Shown here piece by piece: positions 58,762 through 64,000 of a stretch of DNA of 64,000 bases. Each line of letters opens with the position of its first letter. Within the stretch, counting starts at the first letter, position 1. This stretch comes from Thermococcus chitonophagus. GTDB lineage: Archaea; Methanobacteriota_B; Thermococci; Thermococcales; Thermococcaceae. The notes under the pieces are model-generated. The model worked only from the letters and a program-made list of their open reading frames with translations, had not been told where the DNA came from and did not search any database. The position numbers and the translations under genes were made by a program. The stretch spans positions 848,978 through 912,977 of the forward strand of contig NZ_CP015193.1 of NCBI RefSeq assembly GCF_002214605.1. Direction: 5' to 3'.

Positions 58762-60660
58762 TCAGAGAGATTTCCTCATAACTGCAGTTCCATACCCAAC
58801 AAAGAGTACCCTGTCTGGATCCAAGGCCTTAACGACCTCAGGCCTGTGGGTAATTATTACCGCTGTTATTCCTGCTTCCCTTACAATTTCTGCAACCTTT
58901 CTTGCTACCCTCATTGCCGTTAGTGTGTCAAGATGAGCTGCGAACTCATCGATAAGTATTAAGTTTGGCTTTTCCGCGAGAAGGGACGCTATTTTGGCCC
59001 TCTCTTTCTGGCCCGTTGACAGCTCGGAGAACTTGGCCCTGTAAAGGACCGCATCACTTAACCCTGCTCTATTTAGCACTTCTACGGCAGCATTTAGATC
59101 CTTGATCTTTCTGTAGACGTGCTCTAGAATGCTTTCCGAGCCGAATTCTGGCTCAAACTCTCCAGGAATCATTACTGCAACCTTAACGTTATTTGGAACT
59201 TCGATTTTTCCACTAGTTGGCCTGTACTTCTCTTCCCAGTAACCTTTGACGGCCCCTAGGATTAGCCTAAGCAATGTTGTCTTACCGGCACCGCTTGCTC
59301 CTACAACTGCTATAACCTCTCCAGGCTTTATCTCGAAGTTTAGGTTCCTCAACACCGGCCTCTGAATTATTCTATGCCTAACCCCGAAAGCCTTCAACAA
59401 CTCTTGAATTTCTTCTGGGAGGCCTTTTATGTCGAGCTCGCTCTCGAAGACCTTGCTTACATTCTTGAACACTATCGGACCCTTAAGCGGTTCCACTTTT
59501 CCGTAGCTTGGCTTCCAGAGAGGTTCCTTGGGAGCATAGGGATCTTCCTTAAAATATCTCTCTAGGTACTCCTTGGCCTCCTGGGTTAGGGGGTATATCA
59601 GGACGGGCCTTCCGCTCGCGGTTTCCCAGACGAACCTAAAGCCAACTTTCTCGAAGAATGGATTGTAGCGGGCCATTTGTGCTATTGTTTCCACAAAGTG
59701 CTTCTTCTTCCTCATCTCGGGTATTCTCCTCTCCGCGACCCATTCCAGTGCCGCTTTAACGCTTAACTGTCCAATGCCGTCCGAGCGGTAGTCTGGGTGA
59801 ACAACGACTCTCGCAATCCTCGCTCCTGCTGTGTTGCTCTCTCTCAATGCCCTTTCTTTGGCCTTCTCCCATAACAGGGATCTGGCTATCTTCTTTGGGT
59901 ACTTCTTCCTTAGCTCCATGAACAGTTCGTGCATTATCTTCTCCGGCCAGAAGCTTGGCTTTAACCAGTCTTCTGGAAACACCTTCTCCCTTATATTCTT
60001 CTCTATCTCCCCATTGGGTAGCCTCCTGTGCATTAGGGGTATCGGTGGATCTACCCTAACGTACGCCAGAATCCTGGGCTCGTACTCCTCCCTCTTAACG
60101 AGTTCAAGGAGGAGAAACCTTGAGGCTGGGGTGGAGCCCTTAATCTCTAATATGTGAACGTACTTGTCGGTTTTACACTTGGGGCATATCGGCTTAGTGT
60201 TTGCCTCGATTATTGTTCCGCACTTCTCACACCTCCACAGGGCCACTTTCTCCTTCTGGCTTGCGTAGTGGTACTGCTCGAGTTCAGCTATCGCCTCAAA
60301 ATCGCTCTCGTACGTTGCCTCTCTCGCCCTTATTTCGTACTCATACAGTAGCTCGCCCGTTAGGGGGGAGTAGCGCTTTGCTTTGTACGTCTTCTCCCAA
60401 AGGGGCCAGACCTTTATCTTCTCTCTATTGTAGAACTTGTACAGCTCGTAATCGTTGAATTCTAGAATTTTTACTCCGTCCTTCTCCTTTGGCTCCTTCA
60501 GTGGCTTTATCTCAACTTCATCTCCCTCTATGAACCATTGGGCTATGCCGCTCATGTACAGCCTGTATACTCCCTCCTCTGTATCAACCTCGAGAACGCC
60601 GAACCAGCGGTGCTTAAACTTCGGTATCTTGCTTTCCCTAACCTTTCCTCTGATGAGCAT
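58762..60660 (-). CDS. GNAT acetyltransferase-like / ABC ATPase fusion (COG2401 type)
   Basis: A 632-residue fusion. Order: an N-terminal beta domain (1-60), a zinc ribbon WRCEKCG...CPKC (about 142-162), and a GNAT-like domain (RIARVVVHPDYRSDGIGQLSVKAAL, about 265-290). The soluble ABC ATPase follows, with Walker A GASGAGKTT (about 456-464), signature LSTGQKERAKIASLL and Walker B LILIDEF. No membrane helix is present, so it is not a transporter. The zinc ribbon and the GNAT domain suggest RNA or translation-related acylation. The function is unknown. Confidence 0.9.
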   Translation of the reverse strand: MLIRGKVRESKIPKFKHRWFGVLEVDTEEGVYRLYMSGIAQWFIEGDEVEIKPLKEPKEKDGVKILEFNDYELYKFYNREKIKVWPLWEKTYKAKRYSPLTGELLYEYEIRAREATYESDFEAIAELEQYHYASQKEKVALWRCEKCGTIIEANTKPICPKCKTDKYVHILEIKGSTPASRFLLLELVKREEYEPRILAYVRVDPPIPLMHRRLPNGEIEKNIREKVFPEDWLKPSFWPEKIMHELFMELRKKYPKKIARSLLWEKAKERALRESNTAGARIARVVVHPDYRSDGIGQLSVKAALEWVAERRIPEMRKKKHFVETIAQMARYNPFFEKVGFRFVWETASGRPVLIYPLTQEAKEYLERYFKEDPYAPKEPLWKPSYGKVEPLKGPIVFKNVSKVFESELDIKGLPEEIQELLKAFGVRHRIIQRPVLRNLNFEIKPGEVIAVVGASGAGKTTLLRLILGAVKGYWEEKYRPTSGKIEVPNNVKVAVMIPGEFEPEFGSESILEHVYRKIKDLNAAVEVLNRAGLSDAVLYRAKFSELSTGQKERAKIASLLAEKPNLILIDEFAAHLDTLTAMRVARKVAEIVREAGITAVIITHRPEVVKALDPDRVLFVGYGTAVMRKSL

Positions 60661-60703
60661 GAAACCACCGAAAATATAGTTGAAGAAAAGTTAATAACGA
60701 TTT

Positions 60704-61060
60704 CTAACAGGTAACGTGGATAACAGCTAAAACCTTCTTCTTGCCCCAGAGCTCTTCGACCAACTTCAAGGCCTCTGGAGTTGGTCTTTCTACTACCTCC
60801 TTTTCCTTCACTAGTTCCTTCGCCCCCGGGAGTAGGGAGAGCATCCCATATATTCCGGTACCTACTATTAGGACATCGAAGTCCTCCCTAAGGTATTCTT
60901 TAAGCTCCTCTGGATCAAATTTATGGCTCGTCCCGTGCTTTTTCTTGCTTATCTCCTTCTTCCTCCTCTCTATTCTGCCACTTGGATAGATGACTATGTC
61001 GTGGTTGTACTTTATCCCGTTTATTTCAACGCTCCCGAACTTCACCTCTCCGACTTTCAT
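60704..61060 (-). CDS. Mth938-like (DUF498/AAMDC) protein
   Basis: A 118-residue protein of the Mth938 fold. It has the family pattern VEINGIKYNHDIVIYPSGRIERR, VLIVGTGIYG and PEALKLVEEL..KKVLAVIHVTC. The biochemical role is not established; human AAMDC relates to adipogenesis. ATG 61060 (MKVGEVKFGSV) follows GGAGG eight bases upstream; the frame is open to 61108. It is the last core gene before the restriction-modification module. Confidence 0.87.
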   Translation of the reverse strand: MKVGEVKFGSVEINGIKYNHDIVIYPSGRIERRKKEISKKKHGTSHKFDPEELKEYLREDFDVLIVGTGIYGMLSLLPGAKELVKEKEVVERPTPEALKLVEELWGKKKVLAVIHVTC

Positions 61061-61416
61061 CGGGCTCAGCCTCCACCGGTCCCGGGCATCAGATACCCCA
61101 AAGGCCAATCTACATCATTGCCCTTTTATTCTTCTCTAATCTCTAAAATTGAGAAAGATAAGTCCTTCTCATAATGTTCTTGTGCTTTGTTTGTTTTTAT
61201 TTTTATCTCTGCAATTCCGTAACTATTTTGTTGTACCTATTCTATCAACGCATTTCCAACTGTCCCATAGAGGAATGTACAAACACCAACTGTATGTCAA
61301 GTTATATTAAACAATAATACTGGAGAAATTCTTTGTATTATGATGAAAATTCAAAAGAAGAGCTTAGACATGATAAATTTTTATTATAGCCTCTGTTAAT
61401 ATTTTTGGTGATTTGG
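61061..61416. other. AT-rich junction before the restriction-modification module
   Basis: About 350 bases rich in A and T, without a supported gene. The region is a plausible insertion boundary for the accessory module. A TATA-like ATAAATTTTTATTATA (about 61373-61388) lies 20-35 bases before the endonuclease ribosome binding site and is the probable promoter. I see no clear direct repeats marking integration. Confidence 0.5.
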
Positions 61417-62235
61417 ATGGTTAGAAATCTCGTTATTGATATAACAAAGAAACCAACACAAAATATTCCCCCAACAAATGAAATAGTTGAGGAAGCAATT
61501 ACTGAATTGAATGTAGATGAGCTTCTTGACAAATTATTCGAGAAAGACGAGAGAGGAGAAGTTATAACTCCCTCAAGAATTGCAAAAATGCTTGAGGAAA
61601 AAGCATTCGAGATTTACAAAGAATATGAAAAACAAGTAAGGGAAGCTTATCTTTCAGCTAGGTATAGCAGAGAGAAACTTGAACAGTCTTTTCAACAGGC
61701 TCGATTCTCAAGAGGTGGAAAGACATTCGAGGTAATCTTTACAAAACTACTTGACAGGTTTGGAATTAGATATGAACACGACAGAATGATTAAAATCTAC
61801 GGTTACATTACAGAAGGCGAAAAGCCTGATTTTATTATACCCTCTGTAAGGACTTTTCTCAATGACCCTTCTTCAGCAATATTAATAACAGTGAAAAGGA
61901 AGGTTAGAGAAAGATGGAGGGAGGCCGTTGGTGAAGCACAAATTCTAAGAAATAAGTTTGGAGACAAAATCAATTTTTGGTTCGTTGGGTTTGATGAGGA
62001 ATTTACAGTATACTCAGCAATTGCAATGCTCGACAATGGAATTGACAGGGTCTATGTCATAGATGGTAGATATGACAGCCTCATTGAAGAACTTAAGCGG
62101 ATATCCGACCCTAATTTTAATGAGGACAAATACATACAGAAAATCAGAAGATTCTCAGATATTTTTGATGACATAATACAATTCATGAATAAGCATGAAA
62201 ATAAGAAAAGAGAAAAACAATTAACTCTTGTGTAA
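61417..62235 (+). CDS. type II restriction endonuclease, EcoRII-C/BsaWI-like
   Basis: A 272-residue predicted nuclease. The sequence ARFSRGGKTFE (about 95-105) is like the R-xx-R-xGK-xFE helix of CCGG-family and EcoRII C-terminal enzymes. It is followed by KPDFIIP (136-142) and ITVKRKVRERWREAVGE (158-174), an (E)...PD...(x)VK-K pattern of the PD-(D/E)XK fold. ATG 61417 lies five bases after GGTGA. It is convergent with, and overlaps by 15 bases, a DNA methyltransferase, as expected for a restriction-modification pair. The recognition sequence is unknown. Confidence 0.85.
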   Translation: MVRNLVIDITKKPTQNIPPTNEIVEEAITELNVDELLDKLFEKDERGEVITPSRIAKMLEEKAFEIYKEYEKQVREAYLSARYSREKLEQSFQQARFSRGGKTFEVIFTKLLDRFGIRYEHDRMIKIYGYITEGEKPDFIIPSVRTFLNDPSSAILITVKRKVRERWREAVGEAQILRNKFGDKINFWFVGFDEEFTVYSAIAMLDNGIDRVYVIDGRYDSLIEELKRISDPNFNEDKYIQKIRRFSDIFDDIIQFMNKHENKKREKQLTLV

Positions 62236-63522
62236 TACAACAATGTTTTCCTCTGCCATCGTTTCGACAGTCTCTCCTTTTCTATTTGACGGTGAAACTC
62301 TGTGGGGCATTCTCTTATTTGGAATGGCTCTCACATATGTTACCTCATGTTCATAACCAAAACTTTCGAATATTTCGACATAAATTTCATCAGTTGGTAT
62401 CCTTACCCCTTTTACTGTCCTGTTGGCAACGACAAAAACAACGTATCCTTCCTCATTTAGGAGTTCATCGAGGTTTTTACTGGCTTTATAGAAGTCTATG
62501 AAATATGAGAGTACCTCTCTTGCTCTCTTTTCATCCTTCTCTGCAATTAGGTGAATTACTTTATCAAGCTTTTCTGATGGGATAGAGTGTTTTAGCGACT
62601 TTGCAGGCTTTCCTCCAAGGGCTATTTTGTCTATTGCTCTTATCAATTTATAATCAAAGTCCATCCATTGGAGTGACAACCGAGAAAACTGCCCATAAGC
62701 AACAGTGGTCTTTGAATCGCCATAGGGAGGAGAAGTTAATATTAAATCAACGCCCTCAATGTCAGCTTTTTCAAGGACATTATGGTACATAGGCTTTGCG
62801 AAAGCAGTCTTATCTTTTGCTATATTATAAAATTCAGCCATTTTTAGGATATTCCTCTCTGCATACTTTACAAAGGTTTCATAGACATCTGGATTCCAGT
62901 CCTTTAATTTTTCCTCTGGAATCCTATATAATTTGTGTTCGCTGTTCCTTGTATTGCTCACATATCTAACAGTCTCGCTGAAAGCAACTTTGAAGAAATC
63001 TCTAATGTTTTCATCTTCAATCTTCCAAATTTCTTCTTTAACAATCACGAGATGTTTCGAGACACGTGGCTTAAACCAGTAGTCGATGTTGAAGTAGTTT
63101 GGAACTTCAACATCAAGTTGTCCTCTCTCAAATTGGTCGAGTTTCCTTCTAATGTTTTCTCTTAACTCTTTAAAGTACCTTTTCAATATCCTTGGGTCTA
63201 TTGGCGTTGTTTTGACTTTTGAAAGTAAAATTGCAAGTGGATTGATGTCGAATCCATAGCTGTTTATATTCTTTATTTTCGCCTCGACTAAGACAGTTCC
63301 TGAACCGCAAAAGGGATCAAGAATGACCTTTGCATTCTTGCCCCAAAGCTTTATCGATTTTCTGGCAACTTGTGGTATCATCATAGCCGGATAAGAGTGT
63401 ATTCCATGGGTTAAAATTTTAGTATTAGCTGTTGTGAAATCCCAACTCGGATCTCTAAATTTCTTCTCTCCAACTTTTTTCAATACAACTTGTGCGTTAA
63501 TGAACTCATCAAGTGTCTTCAT
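62221..63522 (-). CDS. DNA methyltransferase of the restriction-modification system (N4-C/N6-A type)
   Basis: A 433-residue amino-methyltransferase. The SAM motif DPFCGSGTVLVEA (about 87-99) comes before the catalytic motif LTSPPYGDS (about 260-268). TSPPY favours N4-cytosine methylation but does not prove it. The long middle part may include the target recognition region. ATG 63522 (MKTLDEFINA) follows AGAGGTGATCAC; the frame continues to 63579. The small gene just upstream stops at 63527, so the two are coupled. Confidence 0.9.
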   Translation of the reverse strand: MKTLDEFINAQVVLKKVGEKKFRDPSWDFTTANTKILTHGIHSYPAMMIPQVARKSIKLWGKNAKVILDPFCGSGTVLVEAKIKNINSYGFDINPLAILLSKVKTTPIDPRILKRYFKELRENIRRKLDQFERGQLDVEVPNYFNIDYWFKPRVSKHLVIVKEEIWKIEDENIRDFFKVAFSETVRYVSNTRNSEHKLYRIPEEKLKDWNPDVYETFVKYAERNILKMAEFYNIAKDKTAFAKPMYHNVLEKADIEGVDLILTSPPYGDSKTTVAYGQFSRLSLQWMDFDYKLIRAIDKIALGGKPAKSLKHSIPSEKLDKVIHLIAEKDEKRAREVLSYFIDFYKASKNLDELLNEEGYVVFVVANRTVKGVRIPTDEIYVEIFESFGYEHEVTYVRAIPNKRMPHRVSPSNRKGETVETMAEENIVVLHKS

Positions 63523-63526
63523 GTGA

Positions 63527-63838
63527 TCACCTCTCAGCATACTGTTCAATTGTTGAAATAACCCTCTCCATGACTTCATCCCAACTCATTTTGTCATATA
63601 AGGCCCATTTTATGAAGTCGTCTGTGTGGAGTTTTAGTATCTTGAGGAATAACTGCCATCTAATGCCCATTTTCTTGAGTTCTGGCTTCCAATTATCCCA
63701 AAGAAATTTTTGGAGTTTATTAAATGACCATACAGCAAGAGAGTCATGGTCAATATTATTTGTTGAACCAAAATTTTGTCTTACATTCCTGATAAACTCT
63801 TTTATTTCGTAAGGTTCTTTAAGCTTTTGTAATCCCAT
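63527..63838 (-). CDS. small accessory protein of the restriction-modification module
   Basis: A 103-residue protein rich in Lys, Trp and aromatic residues (WSFNKLQKFLWDNWKPELKKMGIRWQLFLKILKLHTDDFIKWALYDKMSWDE). No recognised family. The ATG follows GGGGGATATAGCC, and a TATA-like CTATAATATT lies upstream (about 63876-63885 on the minus strand). It ends four bases before the methyltransferase ATG. It may be a controller, a vsr-like helper or a specificity subunit, but it has no HTH that I can see. Confidence 0.65.
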   Translation of the reverse strand: MGLQKLKEPYEIKEFIRNVRQNFGSTNNIDHDSLAVWSFNKLQKFLWDNWKPELKKMGIRWQLFLKILKLHTDDFIKWALYDKMSWDEVMERVISTIEQYAER

Positions 63839-63901
63839 GGCTATATCCCCCTACCGACATATCTGGATATCCCAATATTATAGATCCAAACAGAGGGATG
63901 T

Positions 63902-64000
63902 TTATATAAACATTTTTCGATCTAAATCCTTTAAGTCGAGCACCTCGGGAGTTTTACCATCTATTTCCTCTGCCATGAGCAGGAATTTCTTTTTCTTGGC
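63902..64000 (-). CDS. C-terminal end of a minus-strand gene (cut by window edge)
   Basis: Thirty-two codons are open on the minus strand from the right edge to TAA at 63904-63902. The tail is lysine-rich and then acidic, ending EVLDLKDLDRKMFI. Only the end is visible, so no function is assigned. The stop is followed by the promoter of the restriction-modification genes on the same strand. Confidence 0.55.
   Translation of the reverse strand, partial: AKKKKFLLMAEEIDGKTPEVLDLKDLDRKMFI

Overview
The window comes from a hyperthermophilic archaeon of the order Thermococcales, almost certainly a Pyrococcus. It carries an unsplit archaeal RNA polymerase B gene followed by split A' and A'' genes, archaeal-type ribosomal proteins, L7Ae/L30e, NusA, LSm, NAC, RtcA, EndoQ, ADP-forming acetyl-CoA synthetase alpha, superoxide reductase with rubredoxin, and a CRISPR repeat whose crRNA-sense strand ends in ATTGAAAG, the Pyrococcus 5' handle. 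Promoters look archaeal (A/T-rich TATA boxes about 25 bases before starts), ribosome binding sites are GGTGA or GAGGTG, and several genes appear leaderless. The species cannot be fixed from the sequence alone.

Layout. 0-13.5 kb: tRNA-Thr (partial), tRNA-Pro, tRNA-Thr, then the transcription/translation operon rpoH-rpoB-rpoA1-rpoA2-rpl30e-nusA-rps12-rps7-pth2, an AAA/DUF234 ATPase on the minus strand, and truD. 13.4-14.7 kb: a small conserved gene and an RNA m5C methyltransferase. 14.9-24.7 kb: an accessory island with an Lrp-type regulator divergent from a nine-gene cluster (Asp/Glu/hydantoin racemase family, DUF917, DUF1177, AroM, M29-type aminopeptidase, OPT-type transporter, NicX/M29-like protein, nitroreductase, small DUF6092-like protein), then a 14-repeat CRISPR array with its leader and no cas genes. 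24.7-34.7 kb: archease, EndoQ, a DUF2178/XRE/ABC exporter operon behind twin palindromic operators, a phosphodiesterase, rtcA, a degenerate AAA+-like protein, an M42 TET-type aminopeptidase, tRNA-Leu and NAC. 34.7-41 kb: two paralogous HEAT-like proteins, an Lrp regulator divergent from LSm-L37e, acdA and pyrD. 41-46.3 kb: amidohydrolase, DUF835, macro domain and alpha-glucan phosphorylase as one overlapping operon. 46.3-56 kb: stomatin/NfeD protease, NAD(P)H oxidase family flavoprotein, superoxide reductase with rubredoxin, a lipoprotein/KaiC operon, and an FprA-type flavodiiron protein. 56-61 kb: an SDR, a regulator and thiC, a GNAT-ABC fusion, and a Mth938-like protein. 61-64 kb: a restriction-modification module.

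The strongest candidate for an undescribed system is the 15.5-23.3 kb cluster. It looks like an uptake-and-degradation pathway for an unusual nitrogen compound, such as a hydantoin or thiohydantoin, a cyclic or D-peptide, or an N-heterocycle. Two members can be reinterpreted from their own sequence. The DUF1177 protein keeps an M42-peptidase-like pattern of D, D and H residues. The second M29-like protein has exchanged peptidase metal ligands for a 2-His-1-Asp set like that of NicX. Further candidates are the DUF3160/KaiC operon, the HEAT-like pair and the Walker-less AAA+-like gene beside rtcA. Several palindromic or tandem operator-like sites were found by eye upstream of regulatory and metabolic genes (27043-27074, 38110-38138, 58691-58718, 40045-40107). 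All functional statements are based on reading motifs; no database search was run.
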